From: RPQK01 sp041946865
GTDB lineage: Bacteria > Acidobacteriota > UBA6911 > RPQK01
DNA length: 41,906 nt
Direction: 5' to 3'
NCBI GenBank assembly: GCA_041946865.1
Contig: JBHGBF010000032.1
Location: 1-41,906, forward strand
Positions 7,640-15,215 of the stretch are shown piece after piece. The notes below the pieces were generated by a model. That model had not been told where the DNA came from. It saw only the letters and a list, made by a program, of their open reading frames with translations, and ran no database searches. Numbering within the stretch: position 1 is the first letter of the stretch; the number at the start of each line of letters is the position of its first letter. The position numbers and the translations under genes were made by a program.

Positions 7640-9103
7640 TCAGTTAAAGGAGCGTCGCCGATTGGGCAAGTCTTTGAAGTACTCGTCCTCAGGCTTGTCG
7701 ATTTCCTTGAAGTAGCCGCGCTCCTCACTCCGACTCAGTTTCTTTTCCGCGTACAGCCCCTCCAGGACAAACTCGATGGCAGCGACGGCCAGCTCGGGGT
7801 TATCGCGCTTCGAGATGCGCAGATACTGGAGGATCTCGCCGATTCCCTGGATCGGCTCCAACTTCTCGAGATACTCGGCGGTTGAGGTCTGGTCGGTCGT
7901 CTTGACCTGCCCGCCGAGGTTGAACCACTGGATGATGTGATCGAAATTCTGGTTCGGGAACCGTTTTTCGAAAGCCTTAAGAATGGCGCCCTGGATCAGC
8001 TCCTGGGCGATCTGTTCGGAACCCTTCAGCTCGCCCTCGTACTCGAGTTCGAGTTTCCCGGTAATAGCGGGAACCGCGGCGTACACGTCCGCGATGCGGA
8101 CCACGGTCCGCTTCTCTCCGTTACTCAAGGCTCGGCGCTCGGCATTGCTGACGGCGTTTTCCGTGCACGAGATGGGGAGCCTCTGGCTGACGCCCGAGCG
8201 CTTGTCAATGCGGTTGTCCTGGCGTCCTAAAAACGCTACCGCTTCAATCGTCTCCTGGACAAACTCGGGGATGATGGGTTTGGCCCCGTCGCGCTCAACC
8301 CAGGACTCCTGCCGCGTGATCCGGATGCCGTCACGGATATCGAGCGGATAGTGCGTCTTGATTTCGGAGCCGATACGGTCTTTGAGCGGCGTGATGATCT
8401 TGCCGCGAGCCGTGTAATCCTCCGGATTGGCAGAAAAAACCATCAGCAGGTCGAGCGGGAGACGGATCGGGAATCCCTTAATCTGGACGTCACCCTCCTG
8501 CATGATATTGAAAAGACCAACCTGGATCTTGGGCGCAAGGTCGGGCAACTCGTTGATGGCAAAAATCCCTCGGTGGGCACGCGGCAGCAGGCCGAAGTGG
8601 ATGTTCTCATGAGCCGACAATTCGCGACCCTTGGACGCGGCTTTGATGGGGTCCAGGTCGCCGAGGATGTCCGCGATGGTAACATCCGGGGTGGCGAGCT
8701 TTTCGACGTACCGCGCCTCGCGGTCGAGAAAAGCAATCTCCAGCTCGTCCCCTTCATCGGCGGCTCGCCGGCGGCAACCGGCGCAAATCGGGAAAAACGG
8801 ATCGTCATTGATCTCGCATCCCTTGATGACCGGGATTTGATCGTCCAAAAGAGTGGTTAAGGCTCTCAGGATCCGGCTTTTTGCCTGTCCCCTGAGCCCA
8901 AGCAGAATGAAGTTATGCTTGGAAAGAAGGGCGTTTAAAAGTGACGGGATCACCGAGTCTTCGTACCCGACGATGCCCGGAAACAGTTCCTTGCGACAGC
9001 GCAGCCTTTCAAGGAGGTTCTCGCGGATCTCGTCCTTGACCGACCGCAGCTTGGTCGGAATGCCCTGCTCGCGCTTCAAATCTCCGAGAGTAGCAGGCCT
9101 CAT
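7640..9103 (-). CDS. MoxR/magnesium-chelatase-like AAA+ ATPase
   Basis: A 487-residue AAA+ protein. The Walker A motif is GLRGQAKS (residues 69-76), with the Ala-for-Gly form typical of MoxR-type ATPases. The Walker B position reads IFAINELPDL, with Asn184-Glu185 replacing the usual Asp-Glu. An inserted segment contains Cys96, Cys107 and Cys110 (CAGC) and could hold a metal. A sensor-1-like SANPEDYTARG follows at about 224-234. A helical lid and a long C-terminal extension complete the protein. The ATG at 9103 has AAGGAG 6 nt upstream on the minus strand, so I prefer it to the longer open frame starting at 9160. It is co-directional with the VWA gene and probably works with it. Confidence 0.9.
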   Translation of the reverse strand: MRPATLGDLKREQGIPTKLRSVKDEIRENLLERLRCRKELFPGIVGYEDSVIPSLLNALLSKHNFILLGLRGQAKSRILRALTTLLDDQIPVIKGCEINDDPFFPICAGCRRRAADEGDELEIAFLDREARYVEKLATPDVTIADILGDLDPIKAASKGRELSAHENIHFGLLPRAHRGIFAINELPDLAPKIQVGLFNIMQEGDVQIKGFPIRLPLDLLMVFSANPEDYTARGKIITPLKDRIGSEIKTHYPLDIRDGIRITRQESWVERDGAKPIIPEFVQETIEAVAFLGRQDNRIDKRSGVSQRLPISCTENAVSNAERRALSNGEKRTVVRIADVYAAVPAITGKLELEYEGELKGSEQIAQELIQGAILKAFEKRFPNQNFDHIIQWFNLGGQVKTTDQTSTAEYLEKLEPIQGIGEILQYLRISKRDNPELAVAAIEFVLEGLYAEKKLSRSEERGYFKEIDKPEDEYFKDLPNRRRSFN

Positions 9104-9181
9104 ACAGCTCCTTTTCCGCAGACTGGACCGGCGGTTATTGGCGGTTTCCACATGGGTCAATAACCATAGTTATATATATTC

Positions 9182-9209
9182 AGAATAGCACACCCCTTTC
9201 GAGTGCGAA
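9182..9209 (-). promoter_or_regulatory. extended minus-10 promoter for the AAA-VWA operon
   Basis: On the minus strand, TTCGCA (9209-9204) and TATTCT (9187-9182) are 16 nt apart, and TGC directly precedes the minus-10. The predicted transcript start leaves a leader of roughly 70 nt with an AT-rich stretch before the start codon at 9103. Confidence 0.45.
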
Positions 9210-9268
9210 CAGAAGCGTGGAGATTTTGGAGGCGGGAGTAACCAAAGCCGCTTGGAGGCGGGACAGAC

Positions 9269-9286
9269 CGGCCTGATCATAGGCCG
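9269..9286 (-). terminator. hairpin downstream of thrC
   Basis: CGGCCT and AGGCCG pair around a GATCAT loop, about 50 nt after the thrC stop. There is no T-run, so termination is only suggested. The rest of 9210-9336 shows no gene. Confidence 0.3.
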
Positions 9287-9336
9287 CCTGCGGTGACGCC
9301 GATCGTCAACGCCCGCTCGCGCTCGTGCCGGGCGTA

Positions 9337-10701
9337 TTACAGCCCCAGCAGACGGATGATGGCTTGCTTGTCGGCGGCGATCTGTACCGGCTGGTTCGCG
9401 AAAGTCGATTTCACTTTTCCGGACTTTTCGACCAGCACATTCTTATAAGTGGCGTGCTCGTACAGGTTGTCCAGGTGGTAGTTGACGGTGTACTCAGGGT
9501 CCTTCAGCTGGTGCCCGGTCAGAATGGCGACCACATCCTCGTCGGGGTCGATGGTCACCTCGGGTTTTTCGCCCTGGCTCAGAAACATCAGGCGTTTCAG
9601 TCCGGCAACGGTAGTGGCTGAAGCGGGCTCGCAGCCGATTCCGTCACGACCCAGGACGGCTTTGGCGTCGGCGATTTCCTGCTCCGTCACCACGTCGCAC
9701 CAGCCGTCACTGAAGTTAAGAGCGCGCATGGCCTTCTTCCAGCTGATGGGCCTTCCGATTTTGATGGCGCTGGCCAAGGTCCAGGCCTCCTTGACCGGCA
9801 CGAGATCGAGCGAGCTGGTCACCAGGGTGCGATAGAGCGGGTCGGCGCCCCTGGCCTGGATAATGGTGATCCGAGGGACCTTGTCGATGAAGCCGAGCTC
9901 CTTCAGCTCCATGAGCGCCTTGCCGTAGGAGGAGCTGTTACCCAGATTCCCGCCCGGGACGACGATCCGGTCCGGGATCTTCCAATCCAGCTGGTCAAAG
10001 AGCTCCAGCATGACCGTCTTCTGGCCCTCGAGGCGAAACGGATTAATGGAATTCATGAGGTACAGTCCGGTTTCCTCCGACAGCTGGCGCACCAGGTTCA
10101 TGGCGACGTCAAAGTCACCCTGGATCTGGACGGTCAGAGCGCCGTAATCGAGTGTCTGGGAGAGCTTCCCGTACGCGATCTGGCCTTCGGGAATAAACAC
10201 GACGGCCTTCAGATTCGCGCGAGCGCAGTAAGCGGCCATCGAAGCCGAGGTATTGCCGGTGGAGGCGCAGGCGACGTATTGCGAAGCGAGACGCCGGGCT
10301 TGAGAGACCGCGACAGTCATGCCGTAGTCTTTGAAGGAGCCGGTTGGATTCCATCCCAGGTGTTTGATCTTCAGCCGCTTCAGTCCTACGTACTCGGCAG
10401 ATCGGGGAGCGTCCAGCACCGGGTTGTTCCCTTCGCCAAGCGTCACTACATGGGCCAGCTCCTCCGGCAAAAAGGGGAGCAGCTCGCGAAAGCGCCACAC
10501 CCCGCTGATGTCGAGGGGCTGGTTGGAAGTCCGGCGTTCGCGAAAAGCGCGCTTTAGACCAGGAACATCCAGCTTCGGGAACCGATAGGCGATGTCGAGG
10601 AGATCGGAGCAGGCGGGACACTGGTAGAGTTTCTCGGTAATCGGAAACTGCCGCCGGCAGCGACTGTCGATGCATCGAAAAAAGAATTGGCTATTATTCA
10701 T
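9337..10701 (-). CDS. thrC: threonine synthase
   Basis: PLP enzyme that converts O-phospho-L-homoserine to L-threonine in the cytoplasm. The 454-residue protein begins with a zinc-ribbon-like segment (Cys10, Cys15, Cys28, Cys31) seen in the longer, class II-fold threonine synthases. The PLP lysine is Lys124 in PTGSFKDYG, and the phosphate-binding glycine loop appears as VPGGNLGNSSSYGKAL. CASTGNTSASMAAYCARA is the other family hallmark. The start codon lies inside the end of the TlpA-like gene (8-nt overlap, ATGAATAA), so the two are translationally coupled. No other threonine-pathway gene is adjacent, so the operon is not a dedicated thr operon. Confidence 0.95.
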   Translation of the reverse strand: MNNSQFFFRCIDSRCRRQFPITEKLYQCPACSDLLDIAYRFPKLDVPGLKRAFRERRTSNQPLDISGVWRFRELLPFLPEELAHVVTLGEGNNPVLDAPRSAEYVGLKRLKIKHLGWNPTGSFKDYGMTVAVSQARRLASQYVACASTGNTSASMAAYCARANLKAVVFIPEGQIAYGKLSQTLDYGALTVQIQGDFDVAMNLVRQLSEETGLYLMNSINPFRLEGQKTVMLELFDQLDWKIPDRIVVPGGNLGNSSSYGKALMELKELGFIDKVPRITIIQARGADPLYRTLVTSSLDLVPVKEAWTLASAIKIGRPISWKKAMRALNFSDGWCDVVTEQEIADAKAVLGRDGIGCEPASATTVAGLKRLMFLSQGEKPEVTIDPDEDVVAILTGHQLKDPEYTVNYHLDNLYEHATYKNVLVEKSGKVKSTFANQPVQIAADKQAIIRLLGL

Positions 10702-11329
10702 TGGTCAAAAGGCCCCGGATTTGTTCGCGAACCGCTGGCGAGCTCCAATCATTGAAGCCGACGTGTTGATAGACCAGCTGTCCCTGCTTGTCAACAATAA
10801 ACGTCGTGGGGATGGCGTTGATGCCGAATCGCTGGCTCAGCGTGTCTTCTGAATCGACCAGGATCGTGAAGGGATAGCGACCGGAACCCGCATAATCCCG
10901 GACAGTATCCAGGTCTTCACTTGAAACGGCGACCATAGCCAACCCCTGCCCGGAGAATTCCCTGTACAGCTCGGCCATCGACGGCATTTCTTGTCGGCAA
11001 GGACCGCACCATGTCGCCCATACGTTAAGGAAAAGGACTCTGCCGGCGAAATCGCTCAAGGAAACGCTGTGTCCATCGAGATTCCGGAATTCACCGGACA
11101 GATCGATGGCAGAGCGCTCGTCGGGCTTTAGCCAGTTTCCAGCTCCCCCGCCGGGCAGGCCCGGGACCGGTCCCGGGCCCTTCAGGGTGACCAGAGCCAG
11201 AACCAGGAGAAACGGCGCGACCAGGAGCAGGATCAGCTTCGGGGCGATTCCTGATTTGCGGAAGGCAAACCAAAACGCGCCGACAAGCAGGAAAATGAGG
11301 GTCCACCAAGCCAGAGACACGCACCACAT
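10694..11329 (-). CDS. membrane-anchored TlpA-like thiol-disulfide oxidoreductase
   Basis: A 211-residue protein with two N-terminal hydrophobic segments (about residues 5-22 and 30-49) and an extracytoplasmic thioredoxin domain from about residue 75. The redox motif is C108-G-P-C111 in LNVWATWCGPCRQEMPSM, the TlpA/ResA signature. The cis-Pro region NAIPTTFIVDKQGQLVYQHVG is present near the C-terminus. It probably reduces disulfides in the periplasm, as in cytochrome c maturation, although no ccm gene is near. It precedes and overlaps thrC. The gap 11330-11438 to the divergent pfk gene is 109 nt. Confidence 0.92.
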   Translation of the reverse strand: MWCVSLAWWTLIFLLVGAFWFAFRKSGIAPKLILLLVAPFLLVLALVTLKGPGPVPGLPGGGAGNWLKPDERSAIDLSGEFRNLDGHSVSLSDFAGRVLFLNVWATWCGPCRQEMPSMAELYREFSGQGLAMVAVSSEDLDTVRDYAGSGRYPFTILVDSEDTLSQRFGINAIPTTFIVDKQGQLVYQHVGFNDWSSPAVREQIRGLLTNE

Positions 11330-11425
11330 ATTAGCATGCCGGTGGCCGCCGCGGGACTTTGTCCAGATCGTCCCCGCCGTCCATAACGTCCGCTTCGCCC
11401 ACTAGTGCCACCAGCTCTTCCACAG

Positions 11426-11431
11426 TACAAT
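11426..11431 (+). promoter_or_regulatory. minus-10-like TACAAT just before pfkA
   Basis: TACAAT ends 7 nt before the pfkA ATG at 11439, so transcription would start at or next to the start codon. No Shine-Dalgarno sequence is seen before this ATG. The minus-35 is poor, so a leaderless transcript is only a possibility. Confidence 0.3.
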
Positions 11432-11438
11432 CCTCTGT

Positions 11439-12539
11439 ATGCAAGGCCATCCCAGGAAACGGATTGCGATTGTCAATGGAGGAGGGGATTGTCCCGGCCT
11501 GAACGCCGTGATTCGGGCTGCGGTGAAAACGGCGATTCTGCGCTACGGCTGGGAAGTTTGGGGGAGCGAGGACAGCTTCGACGGGTTTATCAAACCGGGG
11601 AAGATGGCGCCGATGACCCTGGACACTGTCCGCGGGATTCTGCCGAAGGGAGGAACGATCCTCGGGACGACCAACCGGGGGAACCCGTTCCGTTATCCGG
11701 TCCGAAACGATCGTGGCGAGGTGATCTTTCACGATTACTCTGACCGGGTCACAGGCAAGATGAAGGAGTTGGGCCTCGACGCCATGGTCCTGATCGGAGG
11801 AGACGGGACCCTGACCATCGGCCAGAGATTCGTCGAAAGGGGCCTGTCGATCGTGGGAGTGCCGAAAACCATCGACAAAGACCTTCTCGCCACGGAAACC
11901 ACCTTCGGATTCGACACGGCTATAAAGACGGTGACCGAGTCCCTCGACATGATCCACACGACGGCCGAGAGTCACGAACGCGTGATGGTTGTCGAGGTCA
12001 TGGGTCGCAATTCCGGCTGGATTGCGCTGGAAGCGGGGATCGCGGGCGGCGCCGACATTATCCTGATACCGGAGATCCCGTTCGTCATTGAGAAGGTAGT
12101 CGAAAAAATTGAGGCGCGCAGGCGGGCCGGAAGGCCGTTCAGCGTCGTGGTCGTCTCCGAGGGAGCGACGCCAGTCGGGGGCAGCAAAGTATACCGGGAA
12201 AAGGGAATCGAGGATCCGTTCGGCAAGCTGGGTGGAATTGGCGCGATCGTGGCCGGAATGCTCGGTTCGCGCATTGAGCTTGAGACACGGACGCTGGTTC
12301 TCGGGCATCTGCAGCGGGGCGGGAGCCCGACCGCCTTTGACCGGCTGCTGGGAACCCGTTTTGGGGTCGCGGCCGTCGATCTGGTTGCTGCCGGACAGTT
12401 CGGCCGGATGGTCGCCCTGGATGATCAGCGTATCACGTCGGTTGCCATATCTGAGGCGATCGCTCGCCAGCGGCTGGTGGATCCCGACGATCAGATGGTC
12501 CAGGCGGCGAGAGCGATCGGAATCAGCTTCGGCGACTGA
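11439..12539 (+). CDS. pfkA: 6-phosphofructokinase (mixed-substrate/group III type)
   Basis: Glycolytic enzyme that phosphorylates fructose 6-phosphate to the 1,6-bisphosphate. At 366 residues it is longer than the roughly 320-residue classic PfkA and fits the group III (ATP or pyrophosphate) subfamily. Motifs: GGGDCPGLNAVIRA at 14-27, GGDGT at 120-124, PKTIDKDL at 142-149, the substrate block EVMGRNSGWIA, and LGHLQRGGSPTAFDR. The Gly in GGDGT is the residue usual for ATP users, while Lys in PKTID is usual for pyrophosphate users, so the phosphoryl donor is uncertain. PKTID is followed by KD rather than the usual ND. No ribosome binding site is visible. It is followed by an unusual inverted repeat. 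Confidence 0.93.
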   Translation: MQGHPRKRIAIVNGGGDCPGLNAVIRAAVKTAILRYGWEVWGSEDSFDGFIKPGKMAPMTLDTVRGILPKGGTILGTTNRGNPFRYPVRNDRGEVIFHDYSDRVTGKMKELGLDAMVLIGGDGTLTIGQRFVERGLSIVGVPKTIDKDLLATETTFGFDTAIKTVTESLDMIHTTAESHERVMVVEVMGRNSGWIALEAGIAGGADIILIPEIPFVIEKVVEKIEARRRAGRPFSVVVVSEGATPVGGSKVYREKGIEDPFGKLGGIGAIVAGMLGSRIELETRTLVLGHLQRGGSPTAFDRLLGTRFGVAAVDLVAAGQFGRMVALDDQRITSVAISEAIARQRLVDPDDQMVQAARAIGISFGD

Positions 12540-12644
12540 GATCAGCGATCAGCAATGACAGCTCAGAAGGTGTGAAAGAATTGAGGCGGGTGGCGAGAAC
12601 TGGTTTTTCGACCCACGCACCTTTCAGCCCACCCCATTCAACGA
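12540..12644. other. intergenic start of the pfkA-SDR gap with a GATCAGC doublet
   Basis: Two tandem GATCAGC heptamers (12541-12554) overlap the pfkA stop region, as short repeats do after other stop codons here. The whole gap 12540-12833 holds no plausible gene; the remainder is the large inverted repeat and a short AT-richer leader. Confidence 0.6.
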
Positions 12645-12770
12645 ACAGAGCCGCAAGCGGAGCGCTTTTCAGCGGAGCAGCGCCGGGTGTGTGCCGTCAC
12701 GAGATTCGTTCGTGGATACCACACACACCCGGCGCTGCTCCGCTGAAAAGCGCTCCGCTTGCGGCTCTGT
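12645..12770. repeat. perfect inverted repeat, 49-bp arms, 28-nt loop
   Basis: Positions 12645-12693 are the exact reverse complement of 12722-12770. The loop (12694-12721) contains a further CACGA/TCGTG pairing. The transcript would form a very long hairpin, much longer than an intrinsic terminator, and no T-tract follows. Words in the arm recur elsewhere: GCCGCAAGCGGAGCGCT resembles 4371-4387, and AGCGCTTTTCAGC is identical to 31623-31635. This marks it as a member of a dispersed palindromic family, possibly a small non-autonomous mobile element. Confidence 0.95.
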
Positions 12771-12833
12771 GACTTTACCTTCGTCCCGCGCTAAGATGTT
12801 GATCAGCATTTTCTTTTCGTGTGGGAGACAACC

Positions 12834-13601
12834 TTGCTCACAGACCTCAGCGGCAAGACGGCGTTCGTGACTGGCGCAGCGAAACGGATCGGTCGGGAGA
12901 TCGTTCTGGCCTTGGCCCGCCGGCGCGCCAGCATTGTGTTCAATTACCGCAGGAGCGCTTCCGAGGCCCAAGAGACGAAAGACGACCTGGAGGCTCTCGG
13001 TGTCAGGGTTCTTGCTCTGCAGGGCGACCTGACGGATCTCGACGCGTGCGACCGCATGATTGAAAAGGCCCGGGAGGTTTTCGGCACCATCGACATTCTG
13101 GTTAATAACGCCTCTGATTTCCCGAGGACGCCGCTCATAGAGCTGGCTGGGGACCGGGCCCGATTCGAGCGGCTCTTTGCCGAGCAGGTGGACATTCACA
13201 TGCGGGCGCCGCTCTATCTGGGGATGCGGTTGGGGCTTCAAATGAAAGCCAAGGGGTGGGGCCGCATCATCAACATAACGGACCGTGTAACCGCCCGGTC
13301 GCAGGCTTACTCCAATTGGATACTGTACCTCGTGACCAAGTACGGACTGTTCGGGATCAGCCAGACGCTGGCCGAGGAGCTGAGGCCGGAGGTCACGGTC
13401 AACTCGATTGCTCCGGGACTCGTCGTGCCTCCTCCAGAATTCGTCGAGTCCAAGGTGGAGCAGCTGCGGGAGAAAGTCCCGCTCAAACGCCGGATCGAGC
13501 CGGAGGAAATAGCCGCGGATGTGGTCCACCTGATTCTCTCGGAAGGCAAGACCGGGGCAGTGCTTCTGACCGACGGCGGGACGGGGACCCATACTTACTG
13601 A
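12834..13601 (+). CDS. pteridine reductase-like short-chain dehydrogenase
   Basis: A 255-residue SDR that by sequence resembles pteridine reductase (PTR1) and FolM, NADPH enzymes that reduce pterins. The nucleotide-binding loop is TGAAKRIG (13-20), with the Arg-containing form of PTR1. NYRRS at 37-41 fits an NADPH-binding Arg. NNAS is at 91-94. The active site reads NITDRV, with Asp150 where ordinary SDRs have Ser, and Y165xxxK169. Asp for Ser is the PTR1/FolM trait, but the Asp-Tyr spacing is two residues longer than I recall for PTR1. VPLKRRIEPEEIAADV near the C-terminus also matches that family. I chose the TTG at 12834 (GGGAG 6 nt upstream); a GTG at 12819 would add five residues. The gene directly precedes queD and queC. 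Confidence 0.82.
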   Translation: MLTDLSGKTAFVTGAAKRIGREIVLALARRRASIVFNYRRSASEAQETKDDLEALGVRVLALQGDLTDLDACDRMIEKAREVFGTIDILVNNASDFPRTPLIELAGDRARFERLFAEQVDIHMRAPLYLGMRLGLQMKAKGWGRIINITDRVTARSQAYSNWILYLVTKYGLFGISQTLAEELRPEVTVNSIAPGLVVPPPEFVESKVEQLREKVPLKRRIEPEEIAADVVHLILSEGKTGAVLLTDGGTGTHTY

Positions 13602-13614
13602 CTGGACGGAATCC

Positions 13615-14016
13615 ATGCATACCATCGTGAAGAGACTCACGTTTTGTTACGGGCATCGATTGATGGACTACGGGGGCAAATGCCGCCATCCTCACGGCCA
13701 CAACGGGCTCCTGGAAATAGAGCTGGCCGGCGAGTCGCTTGACGCGCGGGGCATGCTGGTCGATTTCGGCGAGGTCAAGGCCCAGCTCGTCAGGTTCGTG
13801 GATGAACAGCTGGATCACCGAATGCTGCTGCGCCAGGATGACCCTCTGGTCAAGGCCTTGTCGGAGCTGGGCGAATGCCCCTTCCTGATGTCGGAAAACC
13901 CGACCGCGGAAAACATCGCCAGGCTGGTCTACATGGAAGCCAAAGCGAAATCCTTACCGATCGTTGCCGTCCGGCTCTGGGAGACTAGCGATGCCTTTGC
14001 CGAATACCGGGAGTGA
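13615..14016 (+). CDS. queD: 6-carboxytetrahydropterin synthase (QueD/PTPS family)
   Basis: A 133-residue T-fold enzyme of the 6-pyruvoyl-tetrahydropterin synthase superfamily. It is expected to convert 7,8-dihydroneopterin triphosphate to 6-carboxy-5,6,7,8-tetrahydropterin for deazapurine (preQ0/queuosine) synthesis. Zinc ligands are His14 in YGHRL and His27/His29 in CRHPHGHN, with the catalytic Cys23 in the C-x3-HGH arrangement. NPTAENIARLVY is the usual C-terminal helix motif, and VRLWETSDAFAEY supplies the pterin-anchoring Glu. The ATG at 13615 follows GGACGGA. It is 13 nt after the SDR gene and overlaps queC. QueE and GTP cyclohydrolase are not in the window. Confidence 0.9.
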   Translation: MHTIVKRLTFCYGHRLMDYGGKCRHPHGHNGLLEIELAGESLDARGMLVDFGEVKAQLVRFVDEQLDHRMLLRQDDPLVKALSELGECPFLMSENPTAENIARLVYMEAKAKSLPIVAVRLWETSDAFAEYRE

Positions 14017-14704
14017 CGTGACAGGTCGGGAAGGCCGGGTGGCCGCGCTCTGCAGCGGCGGCCTGGACAGTGCCGTAATGCTCGCCGAGCTGGCCAAAGC
14101 CTGCGACTGCGTGTATCCGCTTTATGTTCGGTGCGGCCTGGCCTGGGAAGAGGAAGAGCAAAAGGCGTTGGACGGGTTTCTTCGCGGGGTCAGAAGCCCC
14201 GCAATCAAGCGGGCGATCCTGCTGGATTTCCCGATGGCTGATGTCTACGGGAAAGCGTGGTATTCGAGCGGTGTGGGAATTCCCGGATACCACGAGGCCG
14301 ACCAGCGCTGGGAGATCCCCGGCCGGAACATGATTCTGTTGTCCAAGGCCGCCGTTTGGTGCGCGCTGAATTCGATCGAGAGCGTGGCGCTCGGCATCCT
14401 CTCTACTAACCCGTTTCCGGATGCCACTCCTCGTTTCTTTGCCGCTATCGCCGAAGCTCTGACGCTGGGGCTCGGACACCCCATTCGTGTTCTTCGGCCG
14501 TTTCACAAGCTCCACAAGGCGGACGTGGTGCGGCTGGGCCGGTCGCTTCCCCTGCAATTGACTCTCAGCTGTGCCAGCCCGGTCGGGGCCAGGCACTGCG
14601 GCCGCTGCGGGAAATGCCGGGAGCGCATCGAGGCTTTCGCGGAGGCAGGAGTCGAAGATCCGACCCAGTACGCGGGAGGACTCAAAACAGGGACAGTCTC
14701 CTGA
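13991..14704 (+). CDS. queC: 7-cyano-7-deazaguanine synthase-like PP-loop protein
   Basis: A 237-residue PP-loop ATP-pyrophosphatase expected to form preQ0 from 7-carboxy-7-deazaguanine with ATP and ammonia. The PP-loop is SGGLDS (residues 22-27). IPGRNMILLSKAA matches the QueC PGRN segment. The zinc site is Cys194, Cys203, Cys206 and Cys209 in the C-terminal CGRCGKC region. The ATG at 13991 has GGGAG 7 nt upstream and overlaps the end of queD by 26 nt. A GTG at 14018, just after the queD stop, and an ATG at 13964 are alternative starts. It is fairly divergent from the E. coli protein in the middle, so a QueC-like enzyme acting on a related substrate is possible. Confidence 0.85.
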   Translation: MPLPNTGSDVTGREGRVAALCSGGLDSAVMLAELAKACDCVYPLYVRCGLAWEEEEQKALDGFLRGVRSPAIKRAILLDFPMADVYGKAWYSSGVGIPGYHEADQRWEIPGRNMILLSKAAVWCALNSIESVALGILSTNPFPDATPRFFAAIAEALTLGLGHPIRVLRPFHKLHKADVVRLGRSLPLQLTLSCASPVGARHCGRCGKCRERIEAFAEAGVEDPTQYAGGLKTGTVS

Positions 14705-14770
14705 GACCGGGCAGGCGCGGCACTGAACGCCGCCTTGGCCGACTGTTCCGTCTTTGGAAACCCCGCTTGC

Positions 14771-14799
14771 TTGCGGCGCTGTGATCCGGTCGGTAGAAT
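14771..14799 (+). promoter_or_regulatory. sigma-70-like promoter for the STAS gene
   Basis: TTGCGG (14771-14776) and TAGAAT (14794-14799) are 17 nt apart. The start would fall around 14806, leaving a leader of about 23 nt that carries AGGGAGA before the ATG at 14829. The minus-35 overlaps a CCGCTTGCTTGCGGCGCTG stretch that shares the GCCGCAAGC word of the palindromic family when read on the minus strand. Confidence 0.55.
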
Positions 14800-14828
14800 G
14801 TCGGCTACCACATAGGGAGAAGCGCGAT

Positions 14829-15209
14829 ATGCACGTAGATGTTCGTAACGCCGGGGATGTCATTATTGTCGATCTGAGCGGAAGGCTCATTGCGGGGAGT
14901 GGGGATGTCCTGCTGCGTGAAGTGATGAACGAGCTGGTGGCGAGCGGGTGGAAAAAAGTCTTGCTGAACCTGTCGGAAGTCAACTCGATCGACAGTGCCG
15001 GCGTCGGCGAGCTGGTGGCCAGCATCAGAATGGCGGAACGGTTTGGAACCACTGTCAAGACCCTGAGGATAGGCGACCGGGTCCGGCACGTGCTTCATAT
15101 CAGCAAGATTCTCCCCCGGCTGGATGTTTATGAAGACGAAGGCGAAGCTGTGAAAGCGTTCGAACAGGCGCCGGCGAAAAAGCTCTCCACGAAAGGAATC
15201 AAGGAGTAG
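14829..15209 (+). CDS. STAS-domain anti-sigma factor antagonist-like protein
   Basis: A 126-residue single-domain STAS protein of the SpoIIAA/RsbV type. These bind anti-sigma kinases and are switched off by phosphorylation. The conserved phospho-acceptor is Ser56 in NSIDSAGVGELV, and the N-terminal strand pattern DVIIVDLSGRLIAGSG is typical. The ATG at 14829 has AGGGAGA about 8 nt upstream; the open frame upstream of it has no support. No kinase or phosphatase partner is adjacent. The next gene starts only 6 nt after the stop, so it is co-transcribed with the Gfo/Idh/MocA gene. A functional link between the two is not obvious. Confidence 0.9.
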   Translation: MHVDVRNAGDVIIVDLSGRLIAGSGDVLLREVMNELVASGWKKVLLNLSEVNSIDSAGVGELVASIRMAERFGTTVKTLRIGDRVRHVLHISKILPRLDVYEDEGEAVKAFEQAPAKKLSTKGIKE

Positions 15210-15215
15210 GAAATT

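Noticed and set aside
12645..12770. Ordinary Rho-independent terminator for pfkA
   Set aside because: Arms of 49 bp and the absence of a T-tract do not fit, though it may still affect transcription.
12669..13640. 323-codon open frame on the minus strand
   Set aside because: It is antisense to the SDR gene and the inverted repeat, matches no family I know, and the plus-strand gene has clear SDR motifs.
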